Assembly (NCBI GenBank): GCA_964019135.1
Contig: OZ025261.1
Location: 32,472,029 to 32,536,028, forward strand
Length of the DNA stretch: 64,000 nt
Direction: 5' to 3'
From: Arenicola marina
Taxonomy: Eukaryota; Annelida; Polychaeta; Arenicolidae
Shown here: positions 37,101 to 50,649 of the stretch, piece after piece
Numbering within the stretch: the stretch's first letter is position 1
Layout: each line of letters starts with the position of its first letter
The notes under the pieces: model-generated
Database searches by the model: none
What the model was told of the DNA's origin: nothing
The model's input: only the letters and a program-made list of their open reading frames with translations
Made by a program: the position numbers and the translations under genes

Positions 37101-38299
37101 GCGGAGTGTTGACTGGCTTTCACAATGAGTTGGTGACGTCCATCAGGGCCAGTGAGGCAGCGTATTCCCTGGCTTTCACAGTGAGTTGGTGACGTCCATC
37201 AGGGCCAGTGAGGCGGCGTGTTGCTTGGCTTTCACAATGAGTTGGTGACGTCCATCAGGGCCAGTGAGGCGGCGTGTTGCCTGGCTTTCACAATGAGTTG
37301 GTGACGTCCATCAGGGCCAGTGAGGCGGCGTGTTCCCTGGCTTTCACAATGAGTTGGTGACGTCTATCAGGGCCAGTGAGGCGGCGTGTTGCTTGGCTTT
37401 CACAATGAGTTGGTGACGTCCATCAGGGCCAGTGAGGCGGCGTGTTCCCAGGCTTTCACAATGAGTTGGTGACGTCCATCAGGGCCAGTCAGGCGGCGTG
37501 TTCCCTGGCTTTCACAATGAGTTGGTGACGTCCATCAGGGCCAGTGAGGCGGCGTGTTCCCTGGCTTTCACAATGAGTTGGTGACGTCTATCAGGGCCAG
37601 TGAGGCGGAGTGTTGACTGGCTTTCACAATGAGTTGGTGACGTCCATCAGGGCCAGTGAGGCAGCGTATTCCCTGGCTTTCACAATGAGTTGGTGACGTC
37701 CATCAGGGCCAGTGAGGCGGCGTGTTGCTTGGCTTTCACAATGAGTTGGTGACGTCTATCAGGGCCAGTGAGGCGGCGTGTTCCCTGGCTTTTACAATGA
37801 GTGGTTGACGTCCATCAGGGCCAGTGAGGCGGCGTGTTGCTTGGCTTTCACAGTGAGTTGGTGACGTCTATCAGGGCCAGTGAGGCGGCGTGTTGCCTGG
37901 CTTTCACAATGAGTTGGTGACGTCTATCAGGGCCAGTGAGGCGGCGTGTTGCCTGGCTTTCACAATGAGTTGGCGACCTCCATCAGGGCCAGTGAGGCGG
38001 CGTGTTGCTTGGCTTTCACAATGAGTTGGTGACGTCTATCAGGGCCAGTGAGGCGGCGTGTTGCTTGGCTTTCACAATGAGTTGGTGACGTCCATCAGGG
38101 CCAGTGAGGCGGAGTGTTGACTGGCTTTCACAATGAGTTGGTGACGTCCATCAGGGCCAGTGAGGCAGCGTATTCCCTGGCTTTCACAATGAGTTGGTGA
38201 CGTCTATCAGGGCCAGTGAGGCGGCGTGTTCCCTGGCTTTCACAATGAGTTGGTGACGTCCATCAGGGCCAGTGAGGCGGCGTGTTCCCTGGCTTTCAC

Positions 38300-41200
38300 A
38301 ATGAGTTGGTGACGTCCATCAGGGCCAGTGAGGCGGAGTGTTGACTGGCTTTCACAATGAGTTGGTGACGTCCATCAGGGCCAGTGAGGCAGCGTATTCC
38401 CTGGCTTTCACAATGAGTTGGTGACGTCCATCAGGGCCAGTGAGGCGGCGTGTTGCTTGGCTTTCACAATGAGTTGGTGACGTCCATCAGGGCCAGTGAG
38501 GCGGCGTGTTGCTTGGCTTTCACAATGAGTTGGTGACGTCTATCAGGGCCAGTGAGGCGGCGTGTTCCCTGGCTTTCACAATGAGTTGGTGACGTCCATC
38601 AGGGCCAGTGAAACGGAGTGTTGACTGGCTTTCACAATGAGTTGGTGACGTCCATCAGGGCCAGTGAAGCAGCGTATTCCCTGGCTTTCACAATGAGTTG
38701 GTGACGTCCATCAGGGCCAGTGAGGCGGCGTGTTGCTTGGCTTTCACAATGAGTTGGTGACGTCTATCAGGGCCAGTGAGGCGGCGTGTTCCCTGGCTTT
38801 CACAATGAGTTGTTGACGTCCATCAGGGCCAGTGAGGCGGCGTGTTGCCTGGCTTTCACAGTGAGTTGGTGACGTCTATCAGGGCCAGTGAGGCGGCGTG
38901 TTGCCTGGCTTTCACAATGACTTGGTGACGTCCATCAGGGCCGGTGGGGCGGCGTGTTCCCTGGCTTTCACAATGAGTGGTTGACGTCCATCAGGGCCAG
39001 TGAGGCGGCGTGTTACCTGGCTTTCACAATGAGTTGGTGACGTCTATCAGGGCCAGTGGGGCGGCGTGTTGCTTGGCTTTCACAATGAGTTGGTGACGTC
39101 TATCAGGGCCAGTGAGGCGGCGTGTTGCCTGGCTTTCACAATGAGTTGGTGACGTCCATCAGGGCCAGTGAGGCAGCGTATTCCCTGGCTTTCACAATGA
39201 GTTGGTGACGTCCATCAGGGCCAGTGAGGCGGCGTGTTGACTGGCTTTCACAATGAGTTGGTGACGTCCATCAGGGCCAGTGAGGCGGAGTGTTGACTGG
39301 CTTTCACAATGAGTTGGTGACGTCTATCAGGGCCAGTGAGGCGGCGTGTTGCTTGGCTTTCACAATGAGTTGGTGACGTCCATCAGGGCCAGTGAGGCGG
39401 AGTGTTCCCTGGCTTTCACAATGAGTTGGTGACGTCTATCAGGGCCAGTGAGGCGGCGTGTTGCTTGGCTTTCACAATGAGTTGGTGACGTCTATCAGGG
39501 CCAGTGAGGCGGCGTGTTGCCTGGCTTTCACAATGAGTTGGTGACGTCTATCAGGGCCAGTGAGGCGGCGTGTTGCTTGGCTTTCACAATGAGTTGGTGA
39601 CGTCCATCAGGGCCAGTGAGGCGGAGTGTTTCCTGGCTTTCACAATGAGTTGGTGACGTCTATCAGGGCCAGTGAGGCGGCGTGTTGCTTGGCTTTCACA
39701 ATGAGTTGGTGACGTCTATCAGGGCCAGTTAGGCGGCGTGTTGCCTGGCTTTCACAATGAGTTGGTGACGTCCATCAGGGCCAGTGAGGCGGCGTGTTGC
39801 CTGGCTTTCACAATGAGTTGGTGACGTCTATCAGGGCCAGTGAGGCGGCGTGTTGCCTGGCTTTCACAATGAGTTGGTGACGTCTATCAGGGCCAGTGAG
39901 GCGGCGTGTTGCCTGGCTTTCACAATGAGTTGGTGACGTCCATCAGGGCCAGTGAGGCGGCGTGTTGCCTGGCTTTCACAATGAGTTGGTGACGTCCATC
40001 AGGGCCAATGAGGCGGCGTGTTGCCTGGCTTTTACAATGAGTTGGTGACGTCTATCAGGGCCAGTGAGGCGGAGTGTTGCCTGGCTTTCACAATGAGTTG
40101 GTGACGTCTATCAGGGCCAGTGAGGCGGCGTGTTGCCTGGCTTTCACAATGAGTTGGTGACGTCCATCAGGGCCAGTGAGGCGGCGTGTTGCCTGGCTTT
40201 CACAATGAGTGGTTGACGTCCATCAGGGCCAGTGAGGCGGCGTGTTGCCTGGCTTTCACAATGAGTTGGTGACGTCCATCAGGGCCAGTGAGGCGGCGTG
40301 TTGCCTGGCTTTCACAATGAGTTGGTGAGGTCTATCAGGGCCAGTGAGGCGGCCTGTTGCCTGGCTTTCACAGTGAGTTGGTGACGTCTATCAGGGCCAG
40401 TGAGGCGGCGTGTTGCCTGGCTTTCACAATGAGTTAGTGAGGTCCATCAGGGCCAGTGAGGCGGCGTGTTGCCTGGCTTTCACAATGAGTTGGTGACGTC
40501 TATCAGGGCCAGTGAGGCGGCGTGTTGCTTGGCTTTCACAATGAGTTGGTGACGTCTATCAGGGCCAGTGAGGCGGCGTGTTCCCTGGCTTTCACAATGA
40601 GTGGTTGACGTCCATCAGGGCCAGTGAGGGGGCGTGTTGCTTGGCTTTCACAATGAGTTGGTGAGGTCCATCAGGGCCAGTGAGGCGGCGTGTTGCCTGG
40701 CTTTCACAATGACTTGGTGACGTCCATCAGGGCCAGTGAGGCGGCGTGTTGCTTGGCTTTCACAATGAGTGGTTGACGTCCATCAGGGCCAGTGAGGCGG
40801 CGTGTTACCTGGCTTTCACAATGAGTTGGTGACGTCTATCAGGGCCAGTGAGGCGGCGTGTTGCCAGGCTTTCACAATGAGTTGGTGACGTCTATCAGGG
40901 CCAGTGAGGCGGCGTGTTGCCTGGCTTTCACAATGAGTTGGTGACGTCTATCAGGGCCAGTGAGGCGGCGTGTTGCCTGACTTTCACAATGAGTTGGTGA
41001 CGTCCATCAGGGCCAGTGAGGCGGCGTGTTGCTTGGCTTTCACAATGAGTTGGTGACGTCTATCAGGGCCAGTGAGGCGGCGTGTTGCCTGGCTTTCACA
41101 ATGAGGGGTTGACGTCCATCAGGGCCAGTGAGGCGGCGTGTTGCCTGGCTTTCACAGTGAGTTGGTGACGTCTATCAGGGCCAGTGAGGCGGCGTGTTGC

Positions 41201-43350
41201 CTGGCTTTCACAATGAGTTGGTGACGTCTATCAGGGCCAGTGAGGCGGCGTGTTGCTTGGCTTTCACAATGAGTTGGTGACGTATATCAGGGCCAGTGAG
41301 GCGGCGTGTTGCCTGGCTTTCACAATGAGTTGGTGACGTCCATCAGGGCCAGTGAGGCGGCGTGTTGCCTGGCTTTCACAATGAGTTGGTGACGTCCATC
41401 AGGGCCAGTGAGGCGGCGTGTTGCCTGGCTTTCACAATGAGTGGTTGACGTCCATCAGGGCCAGTGAGGCGGCGTGTTGCCTGGCTTTCACAGTGAGTTG
41501 GTGACGTCTATCAGGGCCAGTGAGGCGGCGTGTTGCCTGGCTTTCACAATGAGTTGGTGAGGTCCATCAGGGCCAGTGAGGCGGCGTGTTGCTTGGCTTT
41601 CACAATGAGTTGGTGACGTCCATCAGGGCCAGTGAGGCGGCGTGTTGCCTGGCTTTCACAATGAGTGGTTGACGTCCATCAGGGCCAGTGAGGCGGCGTG
41701 TTGCCTGGCTTTCACAGTGAGTTGGTGACGTCTATCAGGGCCAGTGAGGCGGCGTGTTGCCTGGCTTTCACAATGAGTTGGTGACGTCTATCAGGGCCAG
41801 TGAGGCGGCGTGTTCCCTGGCTTTCACAATGAGTTGGTGACGTCCATCAAGGCCAGTGAGGCGGCGTGTTGCTTGGCTTTCACAATGAGTTGGTGACGTC
41901 CATCAGGGCCAGTGAGGCGGCGTGTTGCCTGGCTTTCACAATGAGTGGTTGACGTCCATCAGGGCCAGTGAGGCGGCGTGTTGCCTGGCTTTCACAGTGA
42001 GTTGGTGACGTCTATCAGGGCCAGTGAGGCGGCGTGTTGCCTGGCTTTCACAATGAGTTGGTGAGGTCCATCAGGGCCAGTGAGGCGGCGTGTTGCTTGG
42101 CTTTCACAATGAGTTGGTGACGTCCATCAGGGCCAGTGAGGCGGCGTGTTGCCTGGCTTTCACAATGAGTGGTTGACGTCCATCAGGGCCAGTGAGGCGG
42201 CGTGTTGCCTGGCTTTCACAGTGAGTTGGTGACGTCTATCAGGGCCAGTGAGGCGGCGTGTTGCCTGGCTTTCACAATGAGTTGGTGACGTCTATCAGGG
42301 CCAGTGAGGCGGCGTGTTGCCTGGCTTTCACAATGAGTTGGTGACGTCCATCAGGGCCAGTGAGGCGGCGTGTTGCCTGGCTTTCACAATGAGTTGGTGA
42401 CGTCTATCAGGGCCAGTGGGGCGGCGTGTTGCCTGGCTATCATAATGAGTTGGTGACGTCCATCAGGGCCAGTGAGGCGGCGTGTTGCCTGGCTTTCACA
42501 ATGAGTTGGTGACGTCCATCAGGGCCAGTGAGGCGGCGTGTTGCCTGGCTTTCACAATGAGTTGGTGACGTCTATCAGGGCCAGTGAGGCGGCGTGTTCC
42601 CTGGCTTTCACAGTGAGTTGGTGACGTCTATCAGGGCCAGTGAGGCGGCGTGTTGCCTGGCTTTCACAATGAGTTGGTGACGTCTATCAGGGCCAGTGAG
42701 GCGGCGTGTTGCTTGGCTTGCACAATGAGTTGGTGACGTCTATCAGGGCCAGTGAGGCGGCGTGTTCCCTGGCTTTCACAATGAGTGGTTGACGTCCATC
42801 AGGGCCAGTGAGGCCGCGTGTTGCCTGGCTTTCACAGTGAGTTGCTGACGTCTATCAGGGCCAGTGAGGCGGCGTGTTGCCTGGCTTTCACAATGAGTGG
42901 TTGACGTCCATCAGGGCCAGTGAAGCGGCGTGTTGCCTGGCTTTCACAGTGAGTTGCTGACGTCCATCAGGGCCAGTGAGGCGGCGTGTTGCCTGGCTTT
43001 CACAATGAGTTGGTGACGTCCATCAGGGCCAGTGAGGCGGCGTGTTGCCTGGCTTTCACAATGACTTGGTGACGTCGATCAGGGCCAGTGAGGCGGCTTG
43101 TTGCCTGGCTTTCACAATTTGTTGGTGACGTCTATCAGTGCCAGTGAGGCGGCGTGTTGCTTGGCTTTCACAATGAGTTGGTGACGTCTATCAGGGCCAG
43201 TGAGGCGGCGTGTTGCTTGGCTTTCACAATGCGTTGGTGACGTCCATCAGGGCCAGTGAGGCGGCGTGTTGCTTGGCTTTCACAATGAGTTGGTGACGTC
43301 CATCAGGGCCAGTGAGGCGGCGTGTTGCTTGGCTTTCACAATGAGTTGGT
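38300..43350. repeat. Third copy of the roughly 5-kb higher-order block
   Basis: The same rare variants in the same order (TGAAACGG 38611, ATGAGGGG 41101, ATCATAATGAG 42441) lie exactly 220 units (12,320 bases) before the 53421 and 54761 copies for the latter two. The spacing from the first marker differs by one unit, so whole units were gained or lost since duplication. Confidence 0.8.
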
Positions 43351-46300
43351 GACGTCCATCAGGGCCAGTGAGGCGGCGTGTTCCCTGGCTTTCACAATGA
43401 GTTGGTGACGTCCATCAGGGCCAGTGAGGCGGAGTGTTGACTGGCTTTCACAATGAGTTGGTGACGTCCATCAGGGCCAGTGAGGCAGCGTATTCCCTGG
43501 CTTTCACAATGAGTTGGTGACGTCCATCAGGGCCAGTGAGGCGGCGTGTTGCTTGGCTTTCACAATGAGTTGGTGACGTCCATCAGGGCCAGTGAGGCGG
43601 CGTGTTGCTTGGCTTTCACAATGAGTTGGTGACGTCTATCAGGGCCAGTGAGGCGGCGTGTTCCCTGGCTTTCACAATGAGTTGGTGACGTCCATCAGGG
43701 CCAGTGAAACGGAGTGTTGACTGGCTTTCACAATGAGTTGGTGACGTCCATCAGGGCCAGTGAAGCAGCGTATTCCCTGGCTTTCACAATGAGTTGGTGA
43801 CGTCCATCAGGGCCAGTGAGGCGGCGTGTTGCTTGGCTTTCACAATGAGTTGGTGACGTCTATCAGGGCCAGTGAGGCGGCGTGTTCCCTGGCTTTCACA
43901 ATGAGTTGTTGACGTCCATCAGGGCCAGTGAGGCGGCGTGTTGCCTGGCTTTCACAGTGAGTTGGTGACGTCTATCAGGGCCAGTGAGGCGGCGTGTTGC
44001 CTGGCTTTCACAATGACTTGGTGACGTCCATCAGGGCCGGTGAGGCGGCGTGTTCCCTGGCTTTCACAATGAGTGGTTGACGTCCATCAGGGCCAGTGAG
44101 GCGGCGTGTTACCTGGCTTTCACAATGAGTTGGTGACGTCTATCAGGGCCAGTGAGGCGGCGTGTTGCTTGGCTTTCACAATGAGTTGGTGACGTCTATC
44201 AGGGCCAGTGAGGCGGCGTGTTGCCTGGCTTTCACAATGAGTTGGTGACGTCCATCAGGGCCAGTGAGGCAGCGTATTCCCTGGCTTTCACAATGAGTTG
44301 GTGACGTCCATCAGGGCCAGTGAGGCGGCGTGTTGACTGGCTTTCACAATGAGTTGGTGACGTCCATCAGGGCCAGTGAGGCGGAGTGTTGACTGGCTTT
44401 CACAATGAGTTGGTGACGTCTATCAGGGCCAGTGAGGCGGCGTGTTGCTTGGCTTTCACAATGAGTTGGTGACGTCCATCAGGGCCAGTGAGGCGGAGTG
44501 TTCCCTGGCTTTCACAATGAGTTGGTGACGTCTATCAGGGCCAGTGAGGCGGCGTGTTGCTTGGCTTTCACAATGAGTTGGTGACGTCTATCAGGGCCAG
44601 TGAGGCGGCGTGTTGCCTGGCTTTCACAATGAGTTGGTGACGTCTATCAGGGCCAGTGAGGCGGCGTGTTGCTTGGCTTTCACAATGAGTTGGTGACGTC
44701 CATCAGGGCCAGTGAGGCGGAGTGTTCCCTGGCTTTCACAATGAGTTGGTGACGTCTATCAGGGCCAGTGAGGCGGCGTGTTGCTTGGCTTTCACAATGA
44801 GTTGGTGACGTCTATCAGGGCCAGTTAGGCGGCGTGTTGCCTGGCTTTCACAATGAGTTGGTGACGTCCATCAGGGCCAGTGAGGCGGCGTGTTGCCTGG
44901 CTTTCACAATGAGTTGGTGACGTCTATCAGGGCCAGTGAGGCGGCGTGTTGCCTGGCTTTCACAATGAGTTGGTGACGTCTATCAGGGCCAGTGAGGCGG
45001 CGTGTTGCCTGGCTTTCACAATGAGTTGGTGACGTCCATCAGGGCCAGTGAGGCGGCGTGTTGCCTGGCTTTCACAATGAGTTGGTGACGTCCATCAGGG
45101 CCAATGAGGCGGCGTGTTGCCTGGCTTTTACAATGAGTTGGTGACGTCTATCAGGGCCAGTGAGGCGGAGTGTTGCCTGGCTTTCACAATGAGTTGGTGA
45201 CGTCTATCAGGGCCAGTGAGGCGGCGTGTTGCCTGGCTTTCACAATGAGTTGGTGACGTCCATCAGGGCCAGTGAGGCGGCGTGTTCCCTGGCTTTCACA
45301 ATGAGTTGGTGACGTCTATCAGGGCCAATGAGGCGGAGTGTTGACTGGCTTTCACAATGAGTTGGTGACGTCCATCAGGGCCAGTGAGGCAGCGTATTCC
45401 CTGGCTTTCACAGTGAGTTGGTGACGTCCATCAGGGCCAGTGAGGCGGCGTGTTGCTTGGCTTTCACAATGAGTTGGTGACGTCCATCAGGGCCAGTGAG
45501 GCGGCGTGTTGCCTGGCTTTCACAATGAGTTGGTGACGTCCATCAGGGCCAGTGAGGCGGCGTGTTCCCTGGCTTTCACAATGAGTTGGTGACGTCTATC
45601 AGGGCCAGTGAGGCGGCGTGTTGCTTGGCTTTCACAATGAGTTGGTGACGTCCATCAGGGCCAGTGAGGCGGCGTGTTCCCAGGCTTTCACAATGAGTTG
45701 GTGACGTCCATCAGGGCCAGTGAGGCGGCGTGTTCCCTGGCTTTCACAATGAGTTGGTGACGTCCATCAGGGCCAGTGAGGCGGCGTGTTCCCTGGCTTT
45801 CACAATGAGTTGGTGACGTCTATCAGGGCCAGTGAGGCGGAGTGTTGACTGGCTTTCACAATGAGTTGGTGACGTCCATCAGGGCCAGTGAGGCAGCGTA
45901 TTCCCTGGCTTTCACAATGAGTTGGTGACGTCCATCAGGGCCAGTGAGGCGGCGTGTTGTCTGGCTTTCACAATGAGTTGGTGACGTCTATCAGGGCCAG
46001 TGAGGCGGCGTGTTCCCTGGCTTTCACAATGAGTGGTTGACGTCCATCAGGGCCAGTGAGGCGGCGTGTTGCTTGGCTTTCACAGTGAGTTGGTGACGTC
46101 TATCAGGGCCAGTGAGGCGGCGTGTTGCCTGGCTTTCACAATGAGTTGGTGACGTCTATCAGGGCCAGTGAGGCGGCGTGTTGCCTGGCTTTCACAATGA
46201 GTTGGCGACCTCCATCAGGGCCAGTGAGGCGGCGTGTTGCTTGGCTTTCACAATGAGTTGGTGACGTCTATCAGGGCCAGTGAGGCGGCGTGTTGCTTGG

Positions 46301-49300
46301 CTTTCACAATGAGTTGGTGACGTCCATCAGGGCCAGTGAGGCGGAGTGTTGACTGGCTTTCACAATGAGTTGGTGACGTCCATCAGGGCCAGTGAGGCAG
46401 CGTATTCCCTGGCTTTCACAATGAGTTGGTGACGTCTATCAGGGCCAGTGAGGCGGCGTGTTCCCTGGCTTTCACAATGAGTTGGTGACGTCCATCAGGG
46501 CCAGTGAGGCGGCGTGTTCCCTGGCTTTCACAATGAGTTGGTGACGTCCATCAGGGCCAGTGAGGCGGAGTGTTGACTGGCTTTCACAATGAGTTGGTGA
46601 CGTCCATCAGGGCCAGTGAGGCAGCGTATTCCCTGGCTTTCACAATGAGTTGGTGACGTCCATCAGGGCCAGTGAGGCGGCGTGTTGCTTGGCTTTCACA
46701 ATGAGTTGGTGACGTCCATCAGGGCCAGTGAGGCGGCGTGTTGCTTGGCTTTCACAATGAGTTGGTGACGTCTATCAGGGCCAGTGAGGCGGCGTGTTCC
46801 CTGGCTTTCACAATGAGTTGGTGACGTCCATCAGGGCCAGTGAAACGGAGTGTTGACTGGCTTTCACAATGAGTTGGTGACGTCCATCAGGGCCAGTGAA
46901 GCAGCGTATTCCCTGGCTTTCACAATGAGTTGGTGACGTCCATCAGGGCCAGTGAGGCGGCGTGTTGCTTGGCTTTCACAATGAGTTGGTGACGTCTATC
47001 AGGGCCAGTGAGGCGGCGTGTTCCCTGGCTTTCACAATGAGTTGTTGACGTCCATCAGGGCCAGTGAGGCGGCGTGTTGCCTGGCTTTCACAGTGAGTTG
47101 GTGACGTCTATCAGGGCCAGTGAGGCGGCGTGTTGCCTGGCTTTCACAATGACTTGGTGACGTCCATCAGGGCCGGTGAGGCGGCGTGTTCCCTGGCTTT
47201 CACAATGAGTGGTTGACGTCCATCAGGGCCAGTGAGGCGGCGTGTTACCTGGCTTTCACAAGGAGTTGGTGACGTCCATCAGGGCCAGTGAGGCGGCGTG
47301 TTGACTGGCTTTCACAATGAGTTGGTGACGTCCATCAGGGCCAGTGAGGCGGAGTGTTGACTGGCTTTCACAATGAGTTGGTGACGTCTATCAGGGCCAG
47401 TGAGGCGGCGTGTTGCTTGGCTTTCACAATGAGTTGGTGACGTCCATCAGGGCCAGTGAGGCGGAGTGTTCCCTGGCTTTCACAATGAGTTGGTGACGTC
47501 TATCAGGGCCAGTGAGGCGGCGTGTTGCTTGGCTTTCACAATGAGTTGGTGACGTCTATCAGGGCCAGTGAGGCGGCGTGTTGCTTGGCTTTCACAATGA
47601 GTTGGTGACGTCCATCAGGGCCAGTGAGGCAGCGTATTCCCTGGCTTTCACAATGAGTTGGTGACGTCCATCAGGGCCAGTGAGGCGGCGTGTTGCTTGG
47701 CTTTCACAATGAGTTGGTGACGTCCATCAGGGCCAGTGAGGCGGCGTGTTGCTTGGCTTTCACAATGAGTTGGTGACGTCTATCAGGGCCAGTGAGGCGG
47801 CGTGTTCCCTGGCTTTCACAATGAGTTGGTGACGTCCATCAGGGCCAGTGAAACGGAGTGTTGACTGGCTTTCACAATGAGTTGGTGACGTCCATCAGGG
47901 CCAGTGAAGCAGCGTATTCCCTGGCTTTCACAATGAGTTGGTGACGTCCATCAGGGCCAGTGAGGCGGCGTGTTGCTTGGCTTTCACAATGAGTTGGTGA
48001 CGTCTATCAGGGCCAGTGAGGCGGCGTGTTCCCTGGCTTTCACAATGAGTTGTTGACGTCCATCAGGGCCAGTGAGGCGGCGTGTTGCCTGGCTTTCACA
48101 GTGAGTTGGTGACGTCTATCAGGGCCAGTGAGGCGGCGTGTTGCCTGGCTTTCACAATGACTTGGTGACGTCCATCAGGGCCGGTGAGGCGGCGTGTTCC
48201 CTGGCTTTCACAATGAGTGGTTGACGTCCATCAGGGCCAGTGAGGCGGCGTGTTACCTGGCTTTCACAATGAGTTGGTGACGTCTATCAGGGCCAGTGAG
48301 GCGGCGTGTTGCTTGGCTTTCACAATGAGTTGGTGACGTCTATCAGGGCCAGTGAGGCGGCGTGTTGCCTGGCTTTCACAATGAGTTGGTGACGTCCATC
48401 AGGGCCAGTGAGGCAGCGTATTCCCTGGCTTTCACAATGAGTTGGTGACGTCCATCAGGGCCAGTGAGGCGGCGTGTTGACTGGCTTTCACAATGAGTTG
48501 GTGACGTCCATCAGGGCCAGTGAGGCGGAGTGTTGACTGGCTTTCACAATGAGTTGGTGACGTCTATCAGGGCCAGTGAGGCGGCGTGTTGCTTGGCTTT
48601 CACAATGAGTTGGTGACGTCCATCAGGGCCAGTGAGGCGGAGTGTTCCCTGGCTTTCACAATGAGTTGGTGACGTCTATCAGGGCCAGTGAGGCGGCGTG
48701 TTGCTTGGCTTTCACAATGAGTTGGTGACGTCTATCAGGGCCAGTGAGGCGGCGTGTTGCCTGGCTTTCACAATGAGTTGGTGACGTCTATCAGGGCCAG
48801 TGAGGCGGCGTGTTGCTTGGCTTTCACAATGAGTTGGTGACGTCCATCAGGGCCAGTGAGGCGGAGTGTTCCCTGGCTTTCACAATGAGTTGGTGACGTC
48901 TATCAGGGCCAGTGAGGCGGCGTGTTGCTTGGCTTTCACAATGAGTTGGTGACGTCTATCAGGGCCAGTTAGGCGGCGTGTTGCCTGGCTTTCACAATGA
49001 GTTGGTGACGTCCATCAGGGCCAGTGAGGCGGCGTGTTGCCTGGCTTTCACAATGAGTTGGTGACGTCTATCAGGGCCAGTGAGGCGGCGTGTTGCCTGG
49101 CTTTCACAATGAGTTGGTGACGTCTATCAGGGCCAGTGAGGCGGCGTGTTGCCTGGCTTTCACAATGAGTTGGTGACGTCCATCAGGGCCAGTGAGGCGG
49201 CGTGTTGCCTGGCTTTCACAATGAGTTGGTGACGTCCATCAGGGCCAATGAGGCGGCGTGTTGCCTGGCTTTTACAATGAGTTGGTGACGTCTATCAGGG

Positions 49301-50649
49301 CCAGTGAGGCGGAGTGTTGCCTGGCTTTCACAATGAGTTGGTGACGTCTATCAGGGCCAGTGAGGCGGCGTGTTGCCTGGCTTTCACAATGAGTTGGTGA
49401 CGTCCATCAGGGCCAGTGAGGCGGCGTGTTCCCTGGCTTTCACAATGAGTTGGTGACGTCTATCAGGGCCAATGAGGCGGAGTGTTGACTGGCTTTCACA
49501 ATGAGTTGGTGACGTCCATCAGGGCCAGTGAGGCAGCGTATTCCCTGGCTTTCACAGTGAGTTGGTGACGTCCATCAGGGCCAGTGAGGCGGCGTGTTGC
49601 TTGGCTTTCACAATGAGTTGGTGACGTCCATCAGGGCCAGTGAGGCGGCGTGTTGCCTGGCTTTCACAATGAGTTGGTGACGTCCATCAGGGCCAGTGAG
49701 GCGGCGTGTTCCCTGGCTTTCACAATGAGTTGGTGACGTCTATCAGGGCCAGTGAGGCGGCGTGTTGCTTGGCTTTCACAATGAGTTGGTGACGTCCATC
49801 AGGGCCAGTGAGGCGGCGTGTTCCCAGGCTTTCACAATGAGTTGGTGACGTCCATCAGGGCCAGTGAGGCGGCGTGTTCCCTGGCTTTCACAATGAGTTG
49901 GTGACGTCCATCAGGGCCAGTGAGGCGGCGTGTTCCCTGGCTTTCACAATGAGTTGGTGACGTCTATCAGGGCCAGTGAGGCGGAGTGTTGACTGGCTTT
50001 CACAATGAGTTGGTGACGTCCATCAGGGCCAGTGAGGCAGCGTATTCCCTGGCTTTCACAATGAGTTGGTGACGTCCATCAGGGCCAGTGAGGCGGCGTG
50101 TTGCTTGGCTTTCACAATGAGTTGGTGACGTCTATCAGGGCCAGTGAGGCGGCGTGTTCCCTGGCTTTCACAATGAGTGGTTGACGTCCATCAGGGCCAG
50201 TGAGGCGGCGTGTTGCTTGGCTTTCACAGTGAGTTGGTGACGTCTATCAGGGCCAGTGAGGCGGCGTGTTGCCTGGCTTTCACAATGAGTTGGTGACGTC
50301 TATCAGGGCCAGTGAGGCGGCGTGTTGCCTGGCTTTCACAATGAGTTGGCGACCTCCATCAGGGCCAGTGAGGCGGCGTGTTGCTTGGCTTTCACAATGA
50401 GTTGGTGACGTCTATCAGGGCCAGTGAGGCGGCGTGTTGCTTGGCTTTCACAATGAGTTGGTGACGTCCATCAGGGCCAGTGAGGCGGAGTGTTGACTGG
50501 CTTTCACAATGAGTTGGTGACGTCCATCAGGGCCAGTGAGGCAGCGTATTCCCTGGCTTTCACAATGAGTTGGTGACGTCTATCAGGGCCAGTGAGGCGG
50601 CGTGTTCCCTGGCTTTCACAATGAGTTGGTGACGTCCATCAGGGCCAGT